NCBI RefSeq assembly: GCF_020740795.1
Contig: NC_067287.1
Location: forward strand, 16,941,501 to 17,005,500
DNA: 64,000 bases
Direction: 5' to 3'
Source of the DNA: Apus apus
Lineage: Eukaryota; Chordata; Aves; Apodiformes; Apodidae
A program made the position numbers and the translations under genes. Shown piece after piece: positions 22,557 through 34,295 of the stretch; the stretch's first letter is position 1; each line of letters opens with the position of its first letter. Below the pieces are notes generated by a model. The model was not told where the DNA came from, ran no database searches, and saw only the letters and a program-made list of their open reading frames with translations.

Positions 22557-25500
22557 ATGCCGCTGAAAGCCGTCATCCTCATCGGGGGCCCGCAGAAGGG
22601 TAAGTGCGCCGGGCCCGCGCGGGGGGCTCCCGCCGCCGCCGCCGCCGGGCCCCGCCGACCCCCCTCTGCGCCGCAGGGACCCGGTTCCGGCCGCTGTCCT
22701 TCGAGGTGCCCAAGCCGCTCTTCCCCGTGGCCGGCGTGCCCATGGTGCAGCACCACATCGAGGCCTGCGCCAAGGTACGGGGGGAGCACGGGGGCTGCGG
22801 GGGAGCCGGGAGGAGCCCGGCCGGGCGGGCAGCCTTCCCCGCTTCACCCCTTCCCTCCCTTCGCCAGGTGCCCGGCGTGAAGGAGATCCTGCTGATGGGC
22901 TTCTATCAGCCCCACGAAGCTCTCAGCCGCTTCCTGGTGTCGGCGCAGCAGGAGTTCAAGATCCCCATCAGGTGGGCAGGAGCCTTCCCGCCCCTGCGGT
23001 GGCACACCCTGCCTGGGCCCCCGCCCTGGGGGGACAGCCCCAGCTCCCGTGTTAGTTCTGCCAGATGTCACTTGCTTCGGACCCGCTCCTGGCTGTTCCC
23101 TGGTCCAGAGATGCCTCTCAGCACAGCTCCAGGCTGCCGCTTTCTCATTCCCCTCTGCCGATGCCCCATGGCAGGATTATGTCCCTCCAGCCCCTGCCAG
23201 TCCTTCCCTGCCCTGCTGCTGGGAAATGCCACCAAACCCCCACTTCCCTAAACCCTTGCTTTGCCCTGCTTGGGTTGCAGGTATCTTCAGGAGTACGCAG
23301 CGCTGGGCACAGGTGGTGGCATCTACCACTTCCGAGACCAGATCCTGTCGGGTGGTGCTGACGCCTTCTTTGTCCTCAATGCGGACGTGTGCTCGGAGTT
23401 CCCCTTGCAGGAGATGCTGGAGTCCTGGCAGCGGCGTGGGGACATGCACAGCTTTGTCATTCTGGGTACCACAGTGAGTGGCAGTGCTGGAGAAGCAGAG
23501 CAGCAGTGCTGCTCTGCCATAGGCTTGTCTGGGAGCTGCTGGCTCCTGCAGTGGATGTGTCCCTGCATGAGAGCTCTGGGTCTTGGCTGTTCTGCATCAC
23601 TATGCCCACTTCTCCACTGTTGCTGAGACGTCCTTGCTCTGCAGGCCAACAGGACACAGGCGCTGAATTACGGCTGTATCGTGGCAAACGCAGACACGCA
23701 GGAGGTACTGGAGGATCTCCAGGAGATGGGCACAGCGTGGGCAGCCAGTGCTGTGCTGCCTGCGTGGGCACATCTTCCTGGCTGAGCCCTGGGACTCATG
23801 TCTCTTCCCTTGCTTCCAGGTCCAGCACTATGTGGAGAAGCCCAGCACGTTTGTCAGTGAGATCATTAACTGCGGCATCTACCTGTTCACACCTGCCATC
23901 TTCCAGCACATTGGTGAGGTCTTCCAGAGGAACCAGCAGGAGCTAATGCTGTGAGTGCTCTTATCTGCCCCTCATCCTTCCCCACCCCACTGCTTCCTGG
24001 GGCTGCAGCAGCACGCTCATCCTCCATTCTTTCTCTATCTTCTTTCCTTTGCCATCACTCACTTGTTTCCTGGTCCTGCACAAGCTATTCTTACCTTGGG
24101 TAAGTCTTCCTCTGTGTCTGCACTGGCTGCTTTCTAGGCTGAATTGTCCCTAGGGATAATGCATGCTTTCCTCCCTGCTCCAGGCTGCTCTGCAAGGCTG
24201 TTCTTTTCCTCTACTCCCCTCCTGGCCAGCTTGAGACTCCCTTTCTCCCTTCCAGTCCTACCACCCCATCCTCATCCAGCTCTGAACAAGGAGCTGAGCA
24301 AGCCTTTCACCTGGGAATGCTCTGCTCTTTGTGCCAGCCAGCCTGTCACCTGGCATCTCTGCCACCGCCCAGGCAAAAATTCAGTTCTGCAAGACTCTGG
24401 AGCAGGGGCAGGATCTGTCACTTGTGCACCCACCTGGACTGGGTGGGGCTCTTGCACCATCACCTTCAGGCTGAGAGCTTGTTGCAGTTGGCAGAGTCTT
24501 GTCCCTCTGCTGCTCTGGGGCTCAGCCTGACAGCTGGGGCTGTCCCCACCTTTGGGGAGAAATGCATGGCTAGGAATGAGTCTAGGATCACCAGAGCCCC
24601 CAGATTTGAAGAGGGTAGCTGCTAGGGTCGCTGGCTGAGGTTGTAACTGGGGTGGGTGTCTAACAGGCCTCTCACTTGCAGAGAGGAGAGCTCCAATGGC
24701 TGGCAGCGTGCCGAAGTGATCCGGCTGGAGCAGGACGTTTTCACAGCACTGGCTGGAAGCGGCAAACTCTATGTCTACAAAACTGATGGTTTCTGGAGCC
24801 AGATCAAGTCAGCTGGGTAAGGACTGGGACTAGTGTTGGCACAGTGGTTGCCTGAAGCAATATGTACCTGGGATGGGAGAGAAGAGTGCCCAGGCAGCAC
24901 CTTGGGGGTGGTTGGGGAGGTTCTGAGTTTGGAGCCTCCTCTGCCCTGGTAACACCAGAGAGGCAATAACAATCTTTTGCTTTTTCTCCCCCAGCTCTGC
25001 TATCTATGCCAGCCGGCTTTACCTGAACCAGTACAGCAGGAGCCACCCAGAGAGGCTGGCCCAGAACAAACCTGGAGGCCCTATCATCCGAGGTATACCT
25101 CTGCCACCCCCTGCCACCTGGGTGGCTGCCTGGGGAAGCAGTGGAACCTGTGGGTAGGACCTCCCCTGGTCTGACAGGAGGGTGCTCCTGTGAGCTGCCT
25201 CTCCTGACACACCTGCCGTGTGTTTCAGGGAATGTGTACATCCACCCCACAGCCTCCATTGACAGCACTGCAGTGGTGAGTGCAGGCAAGGGGGACCCTG
25301 CAGCAGGGGGATGCTTGAGGGGCTAAGGGTGCTGTTGTCCTTCACCTCATCACCTCCCTGTGTCCTCACAGCTGGGCCCCAATGTCTCCATTGGGGAGGG
25401 GGTGACGGTGGGAGCTGGTGTGCGTGTGCGGGAGTCCATTGTCCTGCATGGTGCCTCGCTCCACGTAAGTAGGGTTTGCCCAAGGGTGGGGGTGTCAATC

Positions 25501-25914
25501 CCCACCCCTTGGAGGGAGGCAGCAGCACCCTTCATCACTCTCCTTCACCCCAGGACCACACCTGTGTCCTCAATACCATCGTGGGCTGGGACAGCACCAT
25601 TGGGCGCTGGGCCCGAGTTGAAGGAACACCCAGTGACCCCAACCCAAATGATCCCTATGCTAAGATTGACAGCGAGACCCTCTTCCGGGATGGGCGTCTC
25701 ACGCCATCCATCACAATCCTGGGTATGTCCCACTGGCATCCCACTGCCCCAGCCCCTTGCAGTGGGGCAGGTTCTGTCCCCTCCTGCTAACCCCTCTCAT
25801 GCTCTCCCCCCAGGATGCAGTGTCACCATCCCTGCTGAGGTTGTTATTCTCAACTCCATCGTCCTTCCTCACAAGGAGCTGAGCCGCAGCTACAAGAACC
25901 AGATTATCCTGTGA
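22557..25914 (+). CDS. GMPPA: GMPPA, GDP-mannose pyrophosphorylase A (regulatory subunit)
   Basis: Cytosolic sugar nucleotidyltransferase paralogue; known to bind the catalytic GMPPB and give feedback control of GDP-mannose supply for glycosylation. Exons: 22557-22599, 22677-22774, 22868-22971, 23281-23473, 23645-23704, 23820-23950, 24682-24816, 24995-25092, 25229-25275, 25372-25464, 25554-25722, 25814-25914. Phases all agree, giving 423 residues (human about 420). The N-terminal nucleotidyltransferase domain shows [13 protein letters not shown] and [12 protein letters not shown], then [12 protein letters not shown] and [11 protein letters not shown]; the C-terminal left-handed beta-helix has isoleucine-patch hexapeptides ([15 protein letters not shown]). 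The C-terminus [10 protein letters not shown] matches the family end. The start ATG has a good GCCGCC context. The region after residue 205 ([15 protein letters not shown]) differs from mammals, as expected for the loop specific to GMPPA. Confidence 0.97.
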
Positions 25915-26091
25915 GTCACCTGCTCACTTGGTGGGTGGGAGAGGGGGCAGTGCCAGCCCCCCCACTCCCTGCTGTGCCCTGCAGCAAGAGCCTATGCTGG
26001 GGCTTCACCTCCTGGGAGGTTCCTAGCACCCCCAGAGGGATAGATGCAGGCCAGGAGCCCTGCAAGTGCCTGACTTCTACTCCAGACAGAC

Positions 26092-26097
26092 ATTAAA
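26092..26097 (+). terminator. GMPPA: ATTAAA poly(A) signal of GMPPA
   Basis: ATTAAA 178 bases after the TGA stop, followed by a GT-rich stretch. It gives a short 3' UTR of about 200 bases. Confidence 0.6.
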
Positions 26098-26114
26098 GCC
26101 TGGTGAGCATCAGC

Positions 26115-27940
26115 CTTGCATGCTCCTTCTCTTGCAGCCCCAGGCCAAACCCTGGGGCAGGGTGAAGGCTCTGGGGACAGCACGTAGCCCTTGGACTGGC
26201 CTGTGTGTCTGTGCAGGGAGGCTGTCGAGGGAGCACGTACTGCCTGCAGCATCTCAGATCCTGAGCTTTGGGTCTTTTTCCACCGAAGGGCACTACCAGC
26301 ACAGTCTTGCCACCCTTCACCATGTTCTCCCTGCTCTGCAGAAGGTGCTGTCTGCAACACCCTGGTAGGTCTTGGCCCAGCTTGGAGTCTGGGGAGGTTT
26401 GAAACTGCCTGTCCCACTCCCTGCAGGGGCTGGCTGCAATTATTCCAATTTTAGCAGTTTGATTGCAACAGCCTGAGCTGGGCTCCTGCCTGCTGCTTGG
26501 AAAACAGAGCATCAGCAGGCTCTCCTAAGGGCACTGGCACAGGAGGGCTGGGTTGGACAGGGAGGCTGCTGGCCCTGGAGGGAGCTGCAGAAACACCCCT
26601 TACCCCAGCACCCTTTCCATCCCCAAGGGCTCAGAATGAGCTACTAGAGCTGCCAGCCATGCCCAGCCTGCTCCTGTCAGGATGGGACCTGCACAGGCTG
26701 CCTAGGTAGGGCTCAGGGTGATGGCAGCAGGCCCCTGCCACCCTGGTGGGCCAACAGCCTCCTCTGCACCAGCATGGCTGTAGCTTAGGGGGGCTTGCTG
26801 CATGTCTCCTCTCTCACCAGTCACGTCCACACGGCACCAGCACAATCAACTGAGTGCCTGTGGCAGAGATCTGTTGCCTCGCGGTGTCTCAAAAAACCCT
26901 GCTTTTATTGAAGGCAGCTCCCTGCTGATCCTGACACGCTCTGTCTACATTAACCAACACTGTTCTTTATCCACTTACCTCCCTGTTTTCTCCTCTGTTT
27001 TTGGAGCTCTGTGGTAAAGCCCCCACGCTCTGCCGAGGGCCCCTTCATGCCTTCCCTCCCACATTCAGAGAGGCACCACATTAGGGATTCTCCATCCATC
27101 CAGTACCACCCCAGCTCGATGGATTTGCAGTAAATCCTTGCTCCAAGGCCTGTGCCTTCCCGTTCCAGTTCTCCTGTAGTCCTGGGCGGGGATTAGCTGT
27201 TCCCTGGCTTTAAGGACATTAAACTCCTTCAGTTTTGCCTCTGCCTTAGATGTGCTAATTTCTTTGCCTGCTGGTGAACACCTCTGCGCTGGGGGAAACA
27301 GCCAGAGTATTTGCTTTCAGAATTGTACATCAGTTTTCTCCCATGTCCCACCTCTGGCCTGGATTTTAGTAGTGCCAAAGGTTTCTCAGCTGCTGGACAT
27401 GGCCCTTGGGCTGTTCTCAGCCCTCTTGTGTAAGGCCCCTTTTCCCTAAGCTCCCTTGTACTGGCTGTCCCTTGTGTAGTTATCTGGGGGAACAAGCCCT
27501 TCCTGGGTATTTGCTCCATTACAGACTCATCCACCTTCCCTCTCGTGGAGGGAGAGGGCTGTGCATTCCAGCCCTGCTTGGGCTTTGCAGTGCCGGGTCT
27601 GGAGGGGAGGAAGGAGTTAAAGGGGCTTCTGCTGAGGTGCCAGGAAGTCTGGAAACTTTAAGGTTGTCTTGCCCTGAGCGGCAACAGCTCTGATTACTGA
27701 AGAGCAACAGCTGGGCTGGAAGAGGGGCCTCCCGCACCCGGGCTCCAGGGCAGGGAGAGAAGATCTTCAGCCAGGGCTGGAGGGGGGCTCTGCCTGCTCT
27801 CCCCTCCCGGCAAAAGGAGGGGGTGTGGAGATGACTGCTCACCCCCTTGCTGCTAGTACAGCTCTGCTACCCAGCCAGGCTCCATCCCAAACCTTGGCAC
27901 CCAGCAACAGCAGGGAGGGACACAGAGCAGCCACAGCCAG
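26115..27940. other. Intergenic region between the convergent GMPPA and RACGAP1-like genes
   Basis: About 1.8 kb between two convergent 3' ends. I see no gene, RNA gene or recognisable repeat; the open frames here have no known motifs. A slightly AT-richer stretch lies at 26880-27030. Confidence 0.6.
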
Positions 27941-27959
27941 GCTTGTTTTGCTGCATTCA

Positions 27960-27965
27960 TTTAAT
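27960..27965 (-). terminator. ATTAAA poly(A) signal of the RACGAP1-like gene
   Basis: On the - strand, ATTAAA lies about 200 bases after the predicted TAG stop at 28163-28165. Another AATAAA on this strand (28194-28199) lies inside the last coding exon, over Ile-Ile-Lys codons, so it is less likely to be the main signal. Confidence 0.5.
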
Positions 27966-28162
27966 ACAAACCAGGCCCCGAATACAGTGTCCCCACCACC
28001 ACAGCTGGGCAGAGTCAGCCCTGCTCCCTGATCCCCAGAGAAACAGGGCTTGGAGCTGGGCATCGCTAGCCCATGGGCAGCTGCCTGGTCCCACAGGTTT
28101 CGCTCCTCCGCTGCCAGGTCTGTGTCCCAGCTCCCTGACCCTCTGGGAGCCGCTGCCGCAGG

Positions 28163-31100
28163 CTACACCGGAGAAGGGAAGAACCGGCCCACCTTTATTA
28201 TGGCTGGCCCCTGCCTGCGTGGGGAGAGACGAGTCAGGGGTGCAAATCGAGCTCCCCTACTCGCCCCCCACCCCACCCCGGCAGCACTCACGGGGGCTGG
28301 GCAGCAGTGCCCTCACAGCTCTGCGGGCTGCTGGGGAGGCAGCAGGCTGGGCGGAACTGGCATACTTTGGGCTCCACAGAGGTGATAGGGGGGAAGAACG
28401 GCTCTGTGGGAAAAAGAAGGGGACAGGTATAGCACTCCAGCCCAGCCATGGGCACCCAGGACCCTTCAGCAGCCACAGAGCAATGGCACAAAAGGGGCCA
28501 GGACTCCCCCTGCCTCACCACGTTCACTGGCTGGAGCTGGCATTGGTACCAAGTTCTCCTGCTCTGTCCCCACAAAGCCTCTCCAGAAACTGGGTGGCAG
28601 CGAGAGGAGCCGAGCCACCACCTGGGCAGGGTGGGATGGAGGTTGGGGATGGTGACAGTGCCCAAGGCACAGCCCATTAGGATCCTCAGGGACCCCCCTC
28701 ACCTTGCACTGTCGTGGTGTGTCCTCCAGAATGGTGTGTGGTGTGGGGTTGGACGAGCTGTGTCCCACCAGTGTGGGACCAAACACACGGGACAGGTTGA
28801 ACACATCCATCTTGCAGGCAGGGCTGCGTGACACCCTGCAAGGTGAGATGATGTGAGCACACTGTCTGCTCAAGGGGCCCCCTCATCCTCAGCCTGGCTT
28901 CCCCATCCTGTGGCATGGAACATGGGCAGAGAGCTGGGACATGGGGACAGACCCACAGTAGCCCGTGCTGGGATGAGCCCCTCACCTGAGCAAGTGTAGC
29001 ATGAGGAAGGCCAGGGTGTCCCTGTTGGCTGGGGGCAGCTTGTTCACCACATGGCACAGAGCTGTGCCACAGGCAGCATCATCCGGGATGTCTGCAGCAG
29101 CACCAGAGAGGGATGGCTGTAGGAGGAGCAGCCACTTTCCCATCCCATCCCCTATCCCATCCCCATTCCCTGCTCACCAGCAGCTTGCAGGAAGGCAGGG
29201 TGGAGGCTGAAGGTGACCAGTGGCTCCTTGAGCCCCCGCAGAAAGTCCTTGAGCACTCCACACACCACATGGATGTCAGCCACGCTGCTGAGGGCAGGCA
29301 GTGTGTCCCCAGCCCGCAGCAGCCTCCGCTTCCACTCCTGCACCAGCTGCTCGGTACCCCGCACCCGGTACAGCCCTGTCTGAGGCGCAGGGAGAGTGTC
29401 TCAGCCCCGTGGGGACCATGGCATCATCAACCCCCCTGCCCCAGCCCCTACCTCCGTCAAGCCTCGTGTCTCCACCTCAGTCACACACTGCACCACCAGC
29501 TCAGGTACCAAGGGTGGTGTGGAGGGGGCAAAGTCAGCCACTACACCCTGGAAGAACAACACCGACCGGCCCACTCTGTCCCCACTGCCCAGCCCTGCAG
29601 GCAGTACAGCCAGAGGCCCAGCATTCCAATGCTGGTAGCTCGGCAGCCTATGGGGACACAGAGTGGCCCCTAAGCACTGCCGTGCCCCTTCTCACCTCAA
29701 GGGGCCAGGCACGGTGGCGAGGACGGGGCTTGCAGGAGCTGGGGCACTGCTCCCGGCACTTGGGGTGCAGCAGCAGCTGGCAGCGGCGGCACTTGATGGC
29801 AGCCTTCCCAAAACGGATGCGGGCACCACAGATGCCACACGGCTCAGGGCGGATCACCTAGCAAGGGAGAGCAAAGTCACAACCCCCCTTTCTTACAAGT
29901 ACCTGGTACTGCTCCCTCTTTCTGCCAAAGAAGCCCCTACTGCATCCATCCATACCCCTGTGCAGACAGAGCTGAGGTAGGGGGATGGAGAAGAGCTTTG
30001 TGCCCCAGATCCACTCCTCCTGCCCTGCTCCCTTCTCCACAGTGGCCAAGAGGAGGGAAAGAGGCTGGAGCACGAACCATTTTGGAGATGAACTGGTGCT
30101 GGAGCAGTGGGAGGCCCCGTGGAGGCGAGGGGAAGGGGGTTGGTTCCGGCTGCCTGGCAGAGGAGCTGCTCTTGGTGTTGCTCTCCTGCGCTGGGGCATG
30201 GCAGCCCAGATCATCACTGCTGCCCTGTGCTGTGGTCAGCTCTGCAGAGATAGGAGGCAGTAGAGGGATCCCCAAAAGGCAAACTGCCCCTGCTCCCTGG
30301 GAGGCTCCCACCTCTCAGGGAGCCCCTGCAGCACCCCAGCTGCCCTGGGATTTGGTATGTCCAGAGGACTCCACTCATCCCACAGTGAGGGCAAGCACCC
30401 CTCTGCAGATCCCCTCCCTCCACACGACAACAGCACCCTGAGGCTGGTCCCACACTACCCTTGAACCCCCTCTCCCCAGCTCTTCCTGTGACCTGCACAT
30501 GTGGAGACGCTGTGTCCCTGCCAACGTTGTAGCACCAGAGTGGCAGGCAGGAGGCTGCCAGCAGGACCTGGCACCTCAGCAGGAAGGGATGCAGGGGGGA
30601 CACTCGCCTGCTGAGATAGGGGGCAATAAGAACATGCCTGGCTGCAGCCCCATGGTGCTCCAACATCTCCTCATGAGCTCTGCTCCACCAGCTCCTTAGC
30701 CCTGCACAGCCCAGAATGCTGTCACCATGGGCACAGGAGAATACAGGCTGCAAGGCAAAGGCATCCAGCAGGGACAGCTGAGCTGAGCACCCCCAGGCCC
30801 CACAGCACCCATGGGCTTGCAGGACTGAAGGTTGCTATATTGCCTTCTAGCACTGGGACAGCCCACCCACCCCAACCCTGCCAAGGGCACACTTGGGTCT
30901 CTACTCACAGCATTGTGGGGTGCCACAGAAGACCGGTGCCGCTTTGCCACCACCACAGGGCCAATCTGAGGGGCCAGGGAAACACGCTGGGGACAGAGCA
31001 GATGGGGTGAAGGACAGGAAGATACCCTTTCCCTGAATCCATTACCCCAGAGAACCCAGGCCAAGTGGTCTCAGCCCCACTAAAAGTTCTGGTCTCACCC

Positions 31101-32753
31101 TGAGCCCCAAACATTGCTTGCCCCACACCAGGCACCATGGGGACCCAGGCCCCCGCACCTGTATGAGAGCTAGCACTGGGAGTGGGGAGGCCAGACCAGG
31201 CCTGCAATGCAGAGGTGTGACTGGAGCAAAGTGCTGAACGCCCACATGTGGGGATGAATTATTGAGAAGCCTGGCTGGGCCTCAGTGGAGGGTAATGGAG
31301 TTTCTATTGATCGCAGGAGGCTTGCTGAGAGATGACACTCCCAGCCCAGCATCAATAAATTAAACCCCCTGCCAGGCTCATTGCAGCTTCCCACACTGGG
31401 ATAGAGAAGTACTGGGGTGCCCTAACCCTATGTGGCCCAGGTCAAGCAGCCCAGCTAGGCTGCACCCTGGTACCTGTGTGGGCGGAGGATCCCACAGCCA
31501 TAGTGCAGGACAGCAGGCCCAAGCAATCCTCACCCACATGGCGGCACAGACCCCAGCACTAGCCCCCACAGGCTGCTGTCCCAGCATTTCCCTCATACCT
31601 GCCTCTCCTGGGCTTTGCGCTTCAGGGTCCGTACCAACATCATATCAACGTCCTGAAAGACAGTGGGGAGGCTGGGGGCTGGGTAGGGCTGCACTGGACC
31701 CTCACCATTCATGCTCTGGCAGCAGCCCAGGCCAGCTGGCCCCTAACTACAGCATGCAAAGGGGCTGCCTCACTGGGGAGAAGCCAAACCCTTGGACTCA
31801 CAAGGGGTTGCTCCTTACCACGTCATCCTCGGTGCGGTCATAGCTGATGTCTGAGTGGGACAGGAGGGATTGGCCTGACTCATCCACCACAGATGACCTA
31901 CAAAGCAAGCTGGGGGTCAGCCTGGCCACAGCATCCTCCATCCTCCAGCCAGCACCTACTCACACAGCCGCTCCTGGGAGCCCAGGGCTGATGCCTCTGT
32001 GGAGCCCAAGCATCTCCGTGCCCAGCCAGCTCCTCAAGCCCACTAGGGGCACCGCTGAGCCTGGGGCTGCCCGAGGACCACCTGGGCTGCTCACCTCCTT
32101 CCCGGCACCAGGGTCTCCCCGAGGCGCCGGCCAGCCAGGGCACTGAGGACAGAGAACTGCTCCCTGCTCAGCACCTCTCTACCCCACGGCTCCCGCATCA
32201 GGGACTCAAAGACCAGTTGAAGTTTGCGCTCCTGCCAGCAAAACGGAGTGGTGGTGACCAGGCTGGGGGTCCCTGCAGCCAGTGTCACGGGGTACTCCCG
32301 TGGCCAGCCCCTCCCCCCCTACCTGCTTCTCCAGCTCAGCTTCTGCCCGGTGCCGCCGCTTCATCTCCACCTCCACCTGGTTTCGGGCGTGCTTGAGCTT
32401 CACCTCCAGCGCTGCCCGCTCGGCCTCCACATGTGCCAGTTGCTCCTGGGCCCGCTGCCTGTCCTTCTCCAGGAAGCAGCATCTCTGGCGCATCGTTTCG
32501 AAGCGCCGAACGACCTGGATGAAGTCTGGGGACAACACAAGCAGGCGGCCAGCCGGGATGGGGGACTGGCCCCCTGGCTCCCCAGCCCGCGCTAGCAGAA
32601 GAGCCGGGGGGTCCCGGGCTGCCCCAGGCCGCGGGGCTGCACGAACTCACCTTCCTCCACGTTGCCGTTGAGCTCCAGCAGCTGCAGCAGCCGCTCCAGC
32701 AGCGACAGGAGCGGTCCGCAGCGCTGCCACAGCATCCTGCCGCCCTGGGACAT
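28163..32753 (-). CDS. RACGAP1-like Rac GTPase-activating protein (RACGAP1 paralogue)
   Basis: Predicted Rho-family GAP related to MgcRacGAP/CYK-4, the centralspindlin subunit of cytokinesis. Exons in transcript order: 32753-32651, 32525-32323, 32231-32095, 31897-31819, 31652-31599, 30986-30909, 30239-30078, 29857-29696, 29547-29452, 29379-29178, 29091-28986, 28835-28703, 28621-28519, 28403-28292, 28214-28163; 593 residues (human RACGAP1 632). N-terminal coiled coil about 35-105 (VKLKHARNQVEVEMKRR, as in RACGAP1); C1 finger about 266-317 with full HX12CX2CX12CX2CX4HX2CX7C spacing; RhoGAP about 330-520 with the arginine finger in GLYRVRG, and KDFLRGLKEP, PPANRDTLAFL and FGPTLV. The C-terminus GRFFPSP resembles the FFASP end of RACGAP1. 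Oddities: the donor after 30078 is weak (GTTCGT); the exon 30239 acceptor must be the second AG of AGAG; the last exon is inferred (unspliced, the frame would stop at 28288). It is convergent to GMPPA and divergent from ASIC4. Confidence 0.88.
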
Positions 32754-33650
32754 GGTGGGACCCCGCCACACACATGCACAGCCTCCCTAGAGGGAGGCAG
32801 CACAGCCTCCCGCTTCCCACCCCTTCCGGGGACTCTCCCGCGGACCCTCTCACAGCTCCCGCCCCACCCCCACTCTGCCCCGGGACGGCGCCGACTCCAG
32901 GCAGGAGGGCCCCTCCCCACTGGCTTATGTGGGCGAGGGGCCAGGGTGGAACCCTGCCCGGCTCCGCCTCCCGACGACAGTGGGGCACGGCCTGTCGCCC
33001 CGACGGCTCCCGAGGAGGGGGAGACCTCCCGGGAGCCTCGAGCGTGGGATGCCCCGGCGTGTGGCGCGGCAGTGCTGGCTGCAGGGGTGCAGGGCAAGAT
33101 GAGGGTTCTGGGCGGCGAGGGTGGGGGGGGAGGTTCGCCTTTGGAGGTGGGATGCCCAGGCACCGGGTCTACCAGATGAGGGGTTCAGGCGCAGTGGATG
33201 CGAGGTGCTCTGGAAGTGCAGGGGCGTCGGGGCACGGGGTGCGCGAGGGGACGTGCAGGGGTGCGAGAGGGGTCTGGCTCCCGGCACTGCTTCCCCCAGC
33301 TCTGCTTGTCGGGAGCGGCGGGAGTGGGAGCTGGAGGAGCCGATGTCCTTGTCCGCCGTCCCCCGGCCGCTGTGCCCCGCATGCAAAGTGGCTGGCGGCG
33401 GGCGGGGGCGACGGGGACCCTCAGCACCGGGGCTCCCGGCCAGGCTCGTGTCCTGCAGATGGAGCCATCTCCCCGTCTCAAAGCCCAGCGCTGCCCGGTG
33501 CTGTGACCCCCGAGGGTTCCCCGCCTATGGGCTCGCCGGCTCAACTCCCAGCCCCGGGACCCCCTCCTTGCCGCAGCCCCCAGCTCCTGGTGGTCTTGCG
33601 CCCCCGCAGGGGCTGCGGGCGGGTTTGCGAGGGGGAGGTCGGCGAACGGC
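32754..33650 (-). promoter_or_regulatory. CpG-rich promoter and 5' UTR of the RACGAP1-like gene
   Basis: CpG-dense sequence begins at the ATG-containing exon and extends about 900 bases upstream (to higher coordinates). A perfect 8-base inverted repeat (GCCTCCCT, AG, AGGGAGGC) at 32781-32798 lies 28 bases before the ATG and would form a hairpin in the 5' UTR. I see no TATA box, and no clear E2F or CHR element of the kind expected for a cell-cycle gene. Confidence 0.5.
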
Positions 33651-34199
33651 AGCTGCCCCTCTTCGGTGCCTGTCCCGACCTGCTGTGAATACCGGGAACA
33701 GCAGCGGAGCTGGCTGCAGGGCAGGGGGTACAAGCCCCTGCACACCCACACAACGACCACACACCTTCGCAGGCCTCTCGCCTGTCTTCACACCTCCCCG
33801 GCTGCCTCTGATCTGGAGAAGAGTGTTTGCACCTTGTGGGCACACCGCAGCATGTCCCTCCCAGAGCCCTGGTGCCTCTTGGAGTTGATTGCGGGTTCAA
33901 CAGGCTCCTCTCCCTGTGATGGTCCCACACAGGGCCCCAGCAGTGACAAACAAGGGGCATAGGGAAGCACCCACACATCCCAGAGACTGAACCTCATCAG
34001 GGTCCCTGTGGAGCTGTGTGGTGCAGGGGACATCGGCTGGGATGCTGCCAGACAGGGTGCTGCTGCCCTGGGCCCCAGGCAGTCCTGGGCAGGGTCCCCT
34101 TTGGGGACAGAACCCAGCAGGGGGCTTGGGATGGGCTGGCAGCACCCCAGTGTGGCTGAGCTCCATCCTGTGCCAGCACACGGAGAGCATCTCTTAGAG

Positions 34200-34295
34200 A
34201 AGCTCCTTCTTCCCAAGGTTGAATATGAGTCAGGTTTTGGAGTGACTTTAATTACTACTGGATCAATAAGCTCAGCATAGACAAGAAAATCCAAC
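34200..34295. promoter_or_regulatory. Candidate conserved noncoding element
   Basis: A short AT-rich island in GC-rich surroundings with TTTAATTACT and ATCAATAAG homeodomain-like cores. Conservation is inferred from composition only. Confidence 0.25.

Noticed and set aside
28194-28199. AATAAA on the - strand as the main RacGAP poly(A) signal
   Set aside because: It lies within the predicted last coding exon; the ATTAAA at 27960-27965 fits better. It would become valid if the stop at 28288 is the real one.
27847-28680. 277-codon + strand frame over the RacGAP 3' exons
   Set aside because: Antisense shadow of true exons with confirmed splice phases on the other strand.
32774-33688. 304-codon + strand frame over the RacGAP promoter
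   Set aside because: CpG-island translation artefact on the strand opposite to the gene; no motif.
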